A stretch of 58,951 bases of DNA from Planctomycetota bacterium (GTDB taxonomy: Bacteria; Planctomycetota; Planctomycetia; Planctomycetales; Planctomycetaceae): positions 1-58,951 of the forward strand of contig JAQBVJ010000032.1 in the NCBI GenBank assembly GCA_027623235.1, in the 5' to 3' direction. A program made the translations under genes and the position numbers. The notes under the pieces were generated by a model, which was not told where the DNA came from, did not search any database, and was given only the letters and a program-made list of their open reading frames with translations. This document shows positions 43,689 to 52,045 of this stretch, piece by piece (the stretch's first letter is position 1; every line of letters starts with the position of its first letter).

Positions 43689-45284
43689 TCACGGCGCGTC
43701 GCGAAAAACGACCTCGGTGCTGACCATCGCCTCACGCGAATCCGTGACCGACAACATCCAGATCGTTGCGTCCGGTGGAACCGGCGCCGAAACGGACCCG
43801 TCGACGATGGCGGCTTTTACGCTCTGCCACTTGCGGCTCACCAGCGGTCCCGAGTCGGCTGTGAAGTGCAGCTCCGCCGCCTTCACTGCCAGGGACGAGA
43901 CGACGGACGCTTTGACGACGCCCGCAACGACAGTGGGCGCACCGAGCTTCGGCAGAGGCGTTCCCTTGTTGACGTGCTGATCGATGAACAGCCCGATCTC
44001 CGTCGGAGCCCAGCCGCTGACATGACTGTGCGGCATTTTGACCTGGATGCGAATCTGCCGGCTCCCTTTGACGAGCTCGTAACTGCGGGCGTAACTCGTC
44101 AGCGGATAATGCTTATCGTTCGTTCCGTTGACGAAAAAGATTGGCACACGGCACTCCGGCAACCATGCGGACGGTTCGTAAACCCGAATCCACTCAGCGC
44201 GTTTCTCCTCACCGAGCTCATCAATGAGCGGCTTCTGAACGGACTCGCCCTCGTACAGAAAACCGCAACCGTAAACGGGAACGGCGGCCTTGAATCGATC
44301 GTCAATCGACGCGACCAGGCAGGTCATATAGCCGCCCCAGCTGATTCCGGTGACGGCAGTCCGTTCGGCATCCACTTCTGGAAAACTGCGAATCAATGAG
44401 TGAGCTCGAATGACCGCCGCGACCGCGTGAAACTGCCAGTCATCGGTAATGTCGCCTCCGACATTCGTGAACTTTGCGACGTGGTCCGCCTCTGGACCTC
44501 CCCGTTCCAGACGAGTGCGGGCGGCTCTGCGATTAATGATCAGCTCACCGGTCTTTGCGTCAAACGTCGGCGCCTCAGGCCGGCGCCCGGAAAGGTCCAT
44601 GGCGATCGCGGCATAACCTCGCTTCGCCCAGAGCCACGCCCACTCGTCGAATGCCGTTCCTCCTCCACCATGAATCAACACGACTGCCGGAAGATTCACG
44701 TCCTTTGTGATGTCGCCGCTGATCGAACCGGGTGTGGCGTAAAACGCAAAGACATCGGTCTCACGTTTTTGAAACGCCTCATTGCGATACGTCAGCGAGC
44801 GAATCGGACTTTTCTCGTCGATCCACGTGAGTTCCGGCGCGGTTCGGAGTTTTTCGAGCGACCACGGACCCGCGGGCTTCTCATTTTCCACCGACCCCTC
44901 TGGCAGATGCTCGCCGACGAACTGCGCGACGATCGTGCGCAGGTTAGTTTCGTACTGCTCGGGCGAGACTTGAAATTTTCCGGTCGCCTTGAACTTCTTC
45001 GTATCGTGGATGCCACAGTTGAAATGGACGACGGCCGGCCGCTCACGGATCACCCAGGCGTCCAGTTGCCGCAACACGTTGCTGCTGTCACCACCGTTTC
45101 CTTTCGGGCTGACGACGGTGGCCTGGCCAGCGAGTGCTTTCGCCACGTCAGGCGCATAGCTCAACCGAATCGAGTCGCCGACGAGCACGACCTTCGGCAA
45201 GGGCGCGTCCGGGTTATCCGTCGTCTGCCCGATGGCGATGGCCGGAAGAAGCGTCGCCAGAAGGGCAAGGAGTTTGATTTTCAT
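43689..45284 (-). CDS. Fusion of truncated SGNH hydrolase and acetylxylan-esterase-like alpha/beta hydrolase
   Basis: A 531-residue exported protein (signal peptide to about residue 19). Residues 30-118 are the first half of an SGNH/GDSL hydrolase: VVLVGDSIRLSYAPDV (Ser38), NGGDSSNVLRQLDAWV and HFNCGIHDTKKF; the last SGNH block with the catalytic Asp-x-x-His is absent. Residues 135-460 are a full acetylxylan-esterase/dienelactone-type domain: AVVLIHGGGGTAFDEWAWLW, nucleophile Ser315 in GISWGGY, Asp390 in NGTNDKHYP, His in KMPHSHVSGW. A beta region ends the protein. Acts on esterified polysaccharides, presumably deacetylating them. The junction suggests an ancestral deletion joining two genes. 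Confidence 0.82.
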   Translation of the reverse strand: MKIKLLALLATLLPAIAIGQTTDNPDAPLPKVVLVGDSIRLSYAPDVAKALAGQATVVSPKGNGGDSSNVLRQLDAWVIRERPAVVHFNCGIHDTKKFKATGKFQVSPEQYETNLRTIVAQFVGEHLPEGSVENEKPAGPWSLEKLRTAPELTWIDEKSPIRSLTYRNEAFQKRETDVFAFYATPGSISGDITKDVNLPAVVLIHGGGGTAFDEWAWLWAKRGYAAIAMDLSGRRPEAPTFDAKTGELIINRRAARTRLERGGPEADHVAKFTNVGGDITDDWQFHAVAAVIRAHSLIRSFPEVDAERTAVTGISWGGYMTCLVASIDDRFKAAVPVYGCGFLYEGESVQKPLIDELGEEKRAEWIRVYEPSAWLPECRVPIFFVNGTNDKHYPLTSYARSYELVKGSRQIRIQVKMPHSHVSGWAPTEIGLFIDQHVNKGTPLPKLGAPTVVAGVVKASVVSSLAVKAAELHFTADSGPLVSRKWQSVKAAIVDGSVSAPVPPDATIWMLSVTDSREAMVSTEVVFRDAP

Positions 45285-45512
45285 TCGTGTATTCCAGAGG
45301 TCAGAGAGCGGGCTGGCGGGGCGTCAATCTGTCACCACTCGTCCCGGTGCCCCGCACAGTTTTAGTCCCCGTGCGCGGCACAGTTTAACCATAACAGCAG
45401 GTTGAAAAATTCAGCGGCACGTTGCAAGCCGTCCGGTCAGAGCGAGTTTTCCCGTGCAAAACCGGGCGGCTTGGGCCGCTCCGCTTAGGAATTGGTCGAC
45501 TCGACATACTAA
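45285..45512. other. Gene-free stretch with a short direct repeat
   Basis: Contains two copies of CACAGTTTxA (45355 and 45380 regions) in a GC-rich setting (GTGCCCCGCACAGTTTTAG, then GTGCGCGGCACAGTTTAACC). It looks like a remnant of a dispersed element. No gene. Confidence 0.4.
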
Positions 45513-46406
45513 CTATTTCAGCAGACCCGCATCGCGCATGGCGACTTCGAGTCGTGCCACTTCAATGGTTGGCATCGGCTCCGTCGGCGACCGCGGCTCC
45601 ATGCCCTCGAACCCGAGCAGCTTGAGCGACGTCTTCACTCCGGCTGCCAGGTAAGGCAGCATGATCGCGTCGATTTTCTGGATGTGAGTCTGCAGTGGCT
45701 TTGCGGCTTCGTACCGGCCGGCCATGCCCAGTTCGAGCAGCTCCTGCAGCGCCCCTGGCCAGATGTTTGAGAAGGCCGTCGTGGTGCCGTTACAGCCGAT
45801 CAGAGTGCCGTGCAGAATGATGCTGCCGTTGCAGATCCAGAAGCGACGATCTGTGAGAACCTCCCAGCGAACTCGCGCTTCCCAGCGAACGTCGTGGTCG
45901 GTGACGTAGCCGAACACGTTGTCGAGGCTCGCGATTCGTCCGATCACTTCCGGCGAGGCGGCGGGTGGGCCGGCGAGGCCGAAGCTCTGCGGGGCCGATT
46001 GATGCATGATCAGAACGGGCACCGGACAGCGAGGCAGAATCTGCTGGAAGTAGTCCTCGACCTGCGACTCGACACGAGGAATCCGGATTCGCAGCAGCTC
46101 CGCCCCTGCCTCGGCAAAGGCATCCGCTCGCCGCAGAGTCTCGGTGATCGACGGGCAATCAATGCCGCCCATGACGTATCGCTGTCCGCCGAGCGTCTGC
46201 GAAACCGTCCGCACAATCTCAAGCTTCTCGGGCTCGCTGAGTGTCCATTCCTCACCGGTCTGTGATCCGACGAGAAACCCTCCTGCGGGCGTCCTCAACC
46301 AACGCTCGATGTTTCGCGAAACGGCATCGTGATCGACCTCGTCGTCTGGACGAAACGGAGTCACCATCGGGATATTGACGATCGGGTCTGAATCTGGAAT
46401 TGCCAT
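45513..46406 (-). CDS. DapA-family (dihydrodipicolinate synthase-like) protein lacking the catalytic Lys
   Basis: A 297-residue TIM barrel of the DapA/NAL family: NIPMVTPFRPDDEVDHDAVS, GFLVGSQTGEEWTLSEPEKL, GQRYVMGGIDCPSITETLRR and the C-terminal part. Two hallmark residues are not found. The YNxP motif is replaced by LIMHQSAPQ. The strand that carries the Schiff-base lysine (usually ...IVGIKE) reads NVFGYVTDHDV. Typical aldol chemistry is therefore unlikely; it may bind a substrate, act by another mechanism, or regulate. It is not the lysine-pathway enzyme. Next to a catabolic cluster. Confidence 0.75.
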   Translation of the reverse strand: MAIPDSDPIVNIPMVTPFRPDDEVDHDAVSRNIERWLRTPAGGFLVGSQTGEEWTLSEPEKLEIVRTVSQTLGGQRYVMGGIDCPSITETLRRADAFAEAGAELLRIRIPRVESQVEDYFQQILPRCPVPVLIMHQSAPQSFGLAGPPAASPEVIGRIASLDNVFGYVTDHDVRWEARVRWEVLTDRRFWICNGSIILHGTLIGCNGTTTAFSNIWPGALQELLELGMAGRYEAAKPLQTHIQKIDAIMLPYLAAGVKTSLKLLGFEGMEPRSPTEPMPTIEVARLEVAMRDAGLLK

Positions 46407-46448
46407 CGGGTGAATTCAGTCCTGTGAAAGTTGTTGTTCGGGCCAGTC

Positions 46449-46582
46449 GTTTAACGTCGAGCCGCAGGCGAGAACAGCGGTGGCGGCTCGAACAAACGGA
46501 AGCCGCTCCTGCAACGGCACGCTCGGCTGAGGATCCTCAGATCCGCAATGTTGTGATTCTTGCCTCCGGCACGACGTTAAAC
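46449..46582. repeat. Inverted repeat of 20-base arms 94 bases apart
   Basis: GTTTAACGTCGAGCCGCAGG (46449-46468) and its inverse at 46563-46582 match 18 of 20. The right arm runs straight into the IS end at 46577. It looks like one end-to-end dispersed element, older or newer than the IS; the interior has no reading frame I can name. Confidence 0.65.
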
Positions 46583-46780
46583 CGGACTTGAAACGGGCAT
46601 TTGAGCGATTGGCACCTGGAATCACGTGTTTGGCACACTTGAATGGGTCCGCTTGAGTGACAGTGGTAGCCAGAAATAGTTTTCTGAATGTTCGTTTTCA
46701 GGGCCAGGCGCAGGAGTTGGTTTTCGCTACAAATTCGGCATGAGCGAATACAAGCTGCGGAAAGTTCATGTTGAGACGGT
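46577..46780 (+). mobile_element. Partial IS1634-family copy (one end plus first codons)
   Basis: About 200 bases match the right end of the element at 3022-4194 read from the minus strand, with small differences: the 16-base inverted repeat TTAAACCGGACTTGAA, GGGCATTTGAGCGATTGGCA, and the transposase start MSEYKLRKVHVETV. The match stops abruptly after GAGACGGT at 46780, 17 bases before the stop of the DUF1501 gene. The copy is inverted relative to the one at 3-4 kb. It is too short to be active. Confidence 0.85.
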
Positions 46781-46797
46781 GTTGCGAGACACGTTCC

Positions 46798-48267
46798 TCA
46801 AGCCAGCGCTTCGGTCACGACGTCTCCGTGCACGTTCGTCAGGCGACGCTGGATGCCGTTGTGGTAGAACGTCAGCCGTTCGTGGTCGATGCCGAACAGG
46901 TGCAGGACGGTCGCGTGGAAGTCGTGCCACGGGATCGGCCGCTCCACCGCCTTCCAGCCGACTTCGTCCGTTGAGCCGACTGCCGTTCCTTGCTTGAGTC
47001 CGGCTCCGGCCATCCAGCAGGAGAAGCCGTAGCGGTTGTGGTCTCGCCCCGCGCCGACCTGGTTCGCGGCGGATTGAGCGAACGGGGTTCGACCGAATTC
47101 CGTCGTGAACAGGACGAGCGTGTCTTTGAGCAGACCTCGTTCTTTGAGATCCGCCAGCAGTGCGGCGACGGGTTGATCGATGCGCCCGGCTTCGAGCGTG
47201 TGATTGTCTTTGACACTTTCGTGAGCGTCCCAGCTGGCGCGCGGACTGCCGGCGATCGGGCCTCCGGAAAACAACTGCACGAAGCGGACTCCCCGTTCGA
47301 GCAGACGTCGGCCGAGCAGACAGCGACGGCCCATGTCGGCCGTCTGTTTTTCATGGATGCCGTATCGGCTTTGCGTGGCCTCTGTCTCGCCGGAAATATC
47401 GGCAACTTTCGGGATCGACATCTGCATTTTCGCGGCGAGCTCGTAGCTCCTGATTCTGGCCGCCAGGACCGAGTCGGCTCCCGTTCGTTCGATGTGCTGC
47501 TGGTTGATCGCGTTGACGAAGTTTCGAGTTGCCTCGTCGGCACCGGCGGCGAGTTTTGTTGCCGGAAAGAGATCCCGCACCGGCTGGTCGCCACCTTTGA
47601 GCACGACGCCCTGGCTGTTCGATGGCAGGAAGGCACTGCTCCAGGTGGACGCGCCCGTGTTGGGATCCCCGCGTTCATCGTTGAGCACGACGAAGGCCGG
47701 CAACGTTTCCGACTCTGACCCGAGCCCGTACGAAATCCACGAGCCCATCGAAGGATACCCGTTGAACTCGAAGCCACTGTTGGCCACGAACAGGCCGGGC
47801 GTGTGGTTTGCGGATTGCGAGACCATCGACTTGAGAATCGTCAGGTCGTCGCCCAGCTTTGCGATGTTGGGAAACATCTCGGAAATCATCAGGCCGCTCT
47901 CGCCGCGCGGCTTGAACTCCCAGTCGTGCTTCCTCAACTGCCCGACCTGCCCGAAAAAGATGTCCGGCTTCGAGTCCATCGACAGCGTCTTGCCGTGCAT
48001 TTTCTCCAGCTCGGGCTTGTAGTCGAACGAATCCACATGGCTCATTCCTCCGATGAGGCAGATGTGGATCGCCCGTTTGGCTTTCGGCTCAAAGTGAGGT
48101 TTCGCGAGCCCCGCCCCCTGCCCCTCGCCTTGCAGCATGCTGAGCAAAGCCGTCGCGCCGAGCCCATTGATCCCCCAGTTGAACAGGTCCCGGCGAGAAA
48201 GAGATGCGTCGAGCGCTGATGAAGGGTGAGGCATGGCGTGATCGGAATTGGCGTTTTGATTGGTCAT
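46798..48267 (-). CDS. DUF1501 family protein (PSD1-linked type)
   Basis: A 489-residue DUF1501 protein with leader LSRRDLFNWGINGLGATALL. Family blocks: HICLIGGMSHVDSFDYKPEL, ILKSMVSQSANHTPGLFVAN, GYPSMGSWISYGLGSESETL, LFTTEFGRTPFAQ, VGAGRDHNRYGFSCWMAGAG, IPWHDFHATVLHLFGIDHER. It follows the DUF1549/DUF1553 gene by 63 bases on the same strand, the usual planctomycete pairing, and is predicted to work with it in the envelope. It is the longest of the three here and appears intact. Function unproven. Confidence 0.92.
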   Translation of the reverse strand: MTNQNANSDHAMPHPSSALDASLSRRDLFNWGINGLGATALLSMLQGEGQGAGLAKPHFEPKAKRAIHICLIGGMSHVDSFDYKPELEKMHGKTLSMDSKPDIFFGQVGQLRKHDWEFKPRGESGLMISEMFPNIAKLGDDLTILKSMVSQSANHTPGLFVANSGFEFNGYPSMGSWISYGLGSESETLPAFVVLNDERGDPNTGASTWSSAFLPSNSQGVVLKGGDQPVRDLFPATKLAAGADEATRNFVNAINQQHIERTGADSVLAARIRSYELAAKMQMSIPKVADISGETEATQSRYGIHEKQTADMGRRCLLGRRLLERGVRFVQLFSGGPIAGSPRASWDAHESVKDNHTLEAGRIDQPVAALLADLKERGLLKDTLVLFTTEFGRTPFAQSAANQVGAGRDHNRYGFSCWMAGAGLKQGTAVGSTDEVGWKAVERPIPWHDFHATVLHLFGIDHERLTFYHNGIQRRLTNVHGDVVTEALA

Positions 48268-48330
48268 GACATTTTCTTCGAGTTGGAAGTGTCGCCTCGA
48301 GCAGATACGCCTTCGGCGTATGTCTGAGGA

Positions 48331-51300
48331 TCATTCCACAACAACGAATTCGCTGGAATTAAACAGTCCTCGGCACAATGCCGGCAGGCCGTGGTCTTGT
48401 AGAAGTTTTGCGGACAACTCGTGTTCGGTGTCTGACGGTTTGCGGCCAATGGCCAGTTGCCAGGCTCGGCTGATCTGGGCGGACGGGTCCTCGCCGGCTT
48501 CTTTCTTCACTCGCTCGGCAAAGGCGTCTGACATCTGCAATACGAAAGAATTATTGAGCAGACTCAGCGCCTGCAGCGGCGTCGTCGTGACCGCGCGGCG
48601 AGGTGCAGTGGCCGCCGGATCCGGACAGTCAAACGTGTCGAGCAGTGCGCTGCGGCCGCCTCGCGGGTTGAAGCGGTAGATCGTGCGGCGGAAAACAGCG
48701 TCACCGTCGACAACGATCGGCTCGTAATAATTCGTGCCGTTGTTACTGATGATTGAAACGTCTTCGAAGCTCGGCCCGCCCAGGCTGGCGTTGAGTTTCC
48801 CGGCGGCGACCAGCATCGCGTCCCGAATGGACTCGGCGTCCAGGCGGCGCGGCGTCATCTTCCAGAGCAGCCGGTTGCCGGCGTCAACGTCGAGCGGGTT
48901 TTTCCGCTCGCCGTCAAACTTCGCCGGCTGCTTCACGTAGCCCTGCTGCTGCCAGGTTCTCGACGTCACGATGAGCCGATGCAGCTTTTTGAGGCTGTAG
49001 CCGTTATCCCGGAACCAGACGGCGAGCCATTCCAGCAGCTCCGGGTGCGACGGCCGGCCGCCGTTGAAACCGAGATCGTTCGGCGTGTCGACCAGGCCCG
49101 TGCCGAAGTGGTAGTGCCAGACGCGGTTGACGATGACTCGCGCGAAGAGCGGGTTGTCGTGATGAGTGATCCACTCGGCGAGCTTGCGTCGCCGGTCGGC
49201 TTCCGGGGCTTCCGGAGGGAGGGCAAAGTCCGCGCTGACCCCCGGGACGGACGTGACTGCTCCCGGTGAAACGACCTCACCCGGCGTGTCCGGATCGCCT
49301 CGCAGCAGGACGTTGGTCGTCGCTCCGCCGCCCGGCGTGAGTGTGTACATCGTCAGGCTGGCTTTCGCGTTGATCTCGTCCCGCACTTTTGTTGCGGCCG
49401 AAATCTTCGTTTTCAGTTGCTCCCGTTCGTTGCGTTTCTCTTCGCTCAGAAACTCGACGAGCTGCTGCTCAGAAACGTAGCCGGCCGAGTTGCCCGCGGA
49501 CGCTGCGACTTCTTCTGCGCTGAGTGCTCGATCGTAAAACGCGGCCTGCAGGATGCGAGCTGTCATGTGCTTGTTGCTGCCGGCCGGTTTGTGTCGCAGG
49601 CCGAACACGATCTCGGTATTGCCCGCCGTGTAATTCTGCAGGCCCGATACTCGAACGGCGCGGCCGTACTGGATGCCGTTGCGGTAGCCGGTGATGTTCC
49701 CGTCTTTTGTGTAGACGATCGCGAAATGTACCGGCGTTTTCGTCGCTTCGTTTTCCTCTGGACCCTGGAACGAGTCGGTTCTCACAAAACCGTTGCTGCC
49801 GGGCATCCAGCGTTTCGCCTCACGTTCGCCGAAGACGATCGCGTCGAAGATGTTTCCGTTGCGAGTCTCGATCGAGATCGACGCACCGCCGCGCTGGTCG
49901 AGGTTGTCGAGCAGCACCCAGGCCTCGAGCGTTTTTTCTCCGATGTTCTTCCTGAGCGGAGCCGTCTCGACAAAAGAAGTTCCGTCAAGAGCGAGATAGC
50001 CGTTTTCGAGTTTCGCATTGCCAACCGCTTTGCCGTGCAGTTCACCGAGGCTGTCTTTCAGGTCGCCGTCAAATTCCCAGCGGGCAAACGCGGCCGGCGG
50101 ATCGGGTGTCTCGACTTTGCCTGTCTTGCGGGCCTCGAAGATTTCTTTACGGGCGGTGGTGTCGATCGTTGCCAGTTGTCTGGGGAGCACGTTGAGAGTC
50201 TGCTCGGCCGCGGCCAGGTTTGACTTGTCATCCGGAGAAAACTCCGCCTTCAAGGCTCGCTCGCCGTAACCAAGACCCGAGATCGCGGACGACAACTGAT
50301 AAAACTCCTTCTGCGTGATCGGGTCAAACTTGTGGTCGTGGCAGCGGGCACAGTTCACAGTGAGCCCGACAAACGTTTGCCCGACGGTGGCGAGGACCTC
50401 TTCAATTTCGTCCTGCCGCGCGAGCAGTTTCATCCGCCGGCTGCCGCCGACAACCGTGTTGTGAACGCCGGCCACCCAGAAGCCTGTCGCGGCCGCGCCT
50501 TCCGGGCCCGCTTTGATCAGATCGCCAATGAGCTGCATCCGCACGAACTCGTCGTACGGCATGTCATTGTTCAGCGAGTTCACGATCCAGTCGCGGTAGT
50601 ACCACGCGTTCTTCCGCGGAAAGTTTCGTTCGAAGCCGTCGCTCTCGCCGAAGCGAACGACGTCCAGCCAGTGCCGGCCCCACCGCTCGCCGTAGTGCTT
50701 TGAGGCGAGCAGTTCGTCGATGATTTTCAGCCATGCCGCATCGGAGGGATCCGCAACGAATTCGGCGACCTGCTCCGGCGACGGCGGCAGACCGATCAGG
50801 TCGAAGTAGAGGCGGCGGATCAACGCCCGCGAGTCCGCTGAGGCAGCCGGCTTGAGCCCTGCCTGCTGCAGTTTCTGCAGAGCAAAAACGTCGACCATAT
50901 TCCGCGGCCAGTTCGACGGCTCGATCTGCGGGGGTGCGGGTTTCAACAGCGGCTGGAGTGACCACCAGTCGCGGCCAGCTCGCGAGGATGTGGAAAAAGC
51001 AAACGGATCGATCGGACTCGTGCCCCACTTCGCCCCGTCGTCAATCCACTTTTTGAGGATCGCTTTCTGCTCAGCCTTGAGAGGATGCTTCGGCGGCATC
51101 TCGTCCGAGCTGACTCGCTCCCACAACAGACTCTTCACGGAATCCGTCGCGATGAACGCCGCGCCGGTCTCGCCCCCTTTCGTCGCGAGTTCGACACGGG
51201 ACAGCGAGAGGCCGCCTTTGGGCTGACCGCCACTGTGACACTCCAGGCAGTGCGACGCGAAAATCGGCGCGACCTGTCGGTCAAAGTCGATCTCGTCCGC

Positions 51301-51405
51301 AGCCGTCGCAGTGGCTGCCGCAAAGAGCAGCGCGACGCACGAGACCGAAAGCCATCGGCCTGACCGTGCCCACTGACTCGGGCCGCTGTTTCGCGAAGCT
51401 GGCAT
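48331..51405 (-). CDS. PSD1/DUF1549/DUF1553 cytochrome-containing giant protein
   Basis: A 1024-residue exported protein. Signal peptide (LSVSCVALLFAAATATAA). A planctomycete cytochrome c domain has haem motif CLECH (Cys53, Cys56, His57). The DUF1549 domain follows (IRRLYFDLIGLPPSPEQVAE, KHYGERWGRHWLDVVRFGES), with a second haem-like motif CARCHDHKFDPI. A LamG/concanavalin-like domain (FARWEFDGDLKDSLGELHGK...TLEAWVLLDNLDQRGGASIS) lies in the middle. DUF1553 ends the protein (NPLFARVIVNRVWHYHFGTG, TPNDLGFNGGRPSHPELLEW). The pair with DUF1501 is a hallmark of planctomycetes and probably serves polysaccharide breakdown; no reaction is proven. Confidence 0.92.
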   Translation of the reverse strand: MPASRNSGPSQWARSGRWLSVSCVALLFAAATATAADEIDFDRQVAPIFASHCLECHSGGQPKGGLSLSRVELATKGGETGAAFIATDSVKSLLWERVSSDEMPPKHPLKAEQKAILKKWIDDGAKWGTSPIDPFAFSTSSRAGRDWWSLQPLLKPAPPQIEPSNWPRNMVDVFALQKLQQAGLKPAASADSRALIRRLYFDLIGLPPSPEQVAEFVADPSDAAWLKIIDELLASKHYGERWGRHWLDVVRFGESDGFERNFPRKNAWYYRDWIVNSLNNDMPYDEFVRMQLIGDLIKAGPEGAAATGFWVAGVHNTVVGGSRRMKLLARQDEIEEVLATVGQTFVGLTVNCARCHDHKFDPITQKEFYQLSSAISGLGYGERALKAEFSPDDKSNLAAAEQTLNVLPRQLATIDTTARKEIFEARKTGKVETPDPPAAFARWEFDGDLKDSLGELHGKAVGNAKLENGYLALDGTSFVETAPLRKNIGEKTLEAWVLLDNLDQRGGASISIETRNGNIFDAIVFGEREAKRWMPGSNGFVRTDSFQGPEENEATKTPVHFAIVYTKDGNITGYRNGIQYGRAVRVSGLQNYTAGNTEIVFGLRHKPAGSNKHMTARILQAAFYDRALSAEEVAASAGNSAGYVSEQQLVEFLSEEKRNEREQLKTKISAATKVRDEINAKASLTMYTLTPGGGATTNVLLRGDPDTPGEVVSPGAVTSVPGVSADFALPPEAPEADRRRKLAEWITHHDNPLFARVIVNRVWHYHFGTGLVDTPNDLGFNGGRPSHPELLEWLAVWFRDNGYSLKKLHRLIVTSRTWQQQGYVKQPAKFDGERKNPLDVDAGNRLLWKMTPRRLDAESIRDAMLVAAGKLNASLGGPSFEDVSIISNNGTNYYEPIVVDGDAVFRRTIYRFNPRGGRSALLDTFDCPDPAATAPRRAVTTTPLQALSLLNNSFVLQMSDAFAERVKKEAGEDPSAQISRAWQLAIGRKPSDTEHELSAKLLQDHGLPALCRGLFNSSEFVVVE

Positions 51406-51472
51406 AGTTCACCTGGCGTTTTTGAAGAGTCGCTGAACCGAACACACACGATCCCGGAAACAGCCGAAAACC

Positions 51473-52045
51473 TCAACCAACCCCCTTCGACAGACGTCGG
51501 CCTGCTATCGAGCCGCCGGCTGCACAGCTCGATGCGGCGCGCGGTCCTGTCGAGTCCCGTCCTTCTGCGCAGTGGTCGACGATCCTGTCGGATTCGCCCT
51601 GGCAGAAAGCCCACCGTACCGGCACCACCTGTCCGGTCGCCGACGACAACAGCGGAGCCTGCGGGCTCAGCCAGTCTGGCATGTTGCGTTTCGCGTTGCT
51701 CGGCACCCACGCGAAGTGGCCGTCAATGTTGTATCGAGCGGGAAAGTGCCCGGTCATAACAGCCGTTCGGCTTGGCGAGCAGACTCCACTGGCGACGGTG
51801 AAGCGATGAAAATCCGTGCCTTCCCTGGCGAGCCGATCGATATTGGGCGTCTTCACATAAGGATGCCCGTGGCAGCTCAGATCGCCCCATCCCCAGTCGT
51901 CCGCGAAGATGAAGACGATATCGGGTTTTTGTCGCTGCTCGTCGGCAAACGCTCCCGGCTGAAGAAACACAAGAGCCAGCGTGGTCAGCAGAAAGAGCTT
52001 CCGTGAGCCTGCTTCTCTGTTTTTCATCATCGTCGTTTTCATCAT
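51473..52045 (-). pseudogene. N-terminal fragment of a sulfatase
   Basis: Residues 1-133 are a normal sulfatase start: signal peptide, IVFIFADDWGWGDLSCHGHP, YVKTPNIDRLAREGTDFHRF, then the formylglycine motif CSPSRTAVMTG (Cys89) and MPDWLSPQAPLL. After that the sequence (SSATGQVVPVRWAFCQGESD...) has no sulfatase similarity in any frame and ends at residue 190. About two thirds of the enzyme (normally 450-500 residues), including the GKWH and later metal sites, is gone. It is a deletion derivative. Its ATG overlaps the upstream stop (ATGA), so it is still coupled to that gene. Confidence 0.85.

Noticed and set aside
45513..46406. Lysine-biosynthesis DapA
   Set aside because: Catalytic lysine and tyrosine motifs are not found, and there are no lysine genes nearby.
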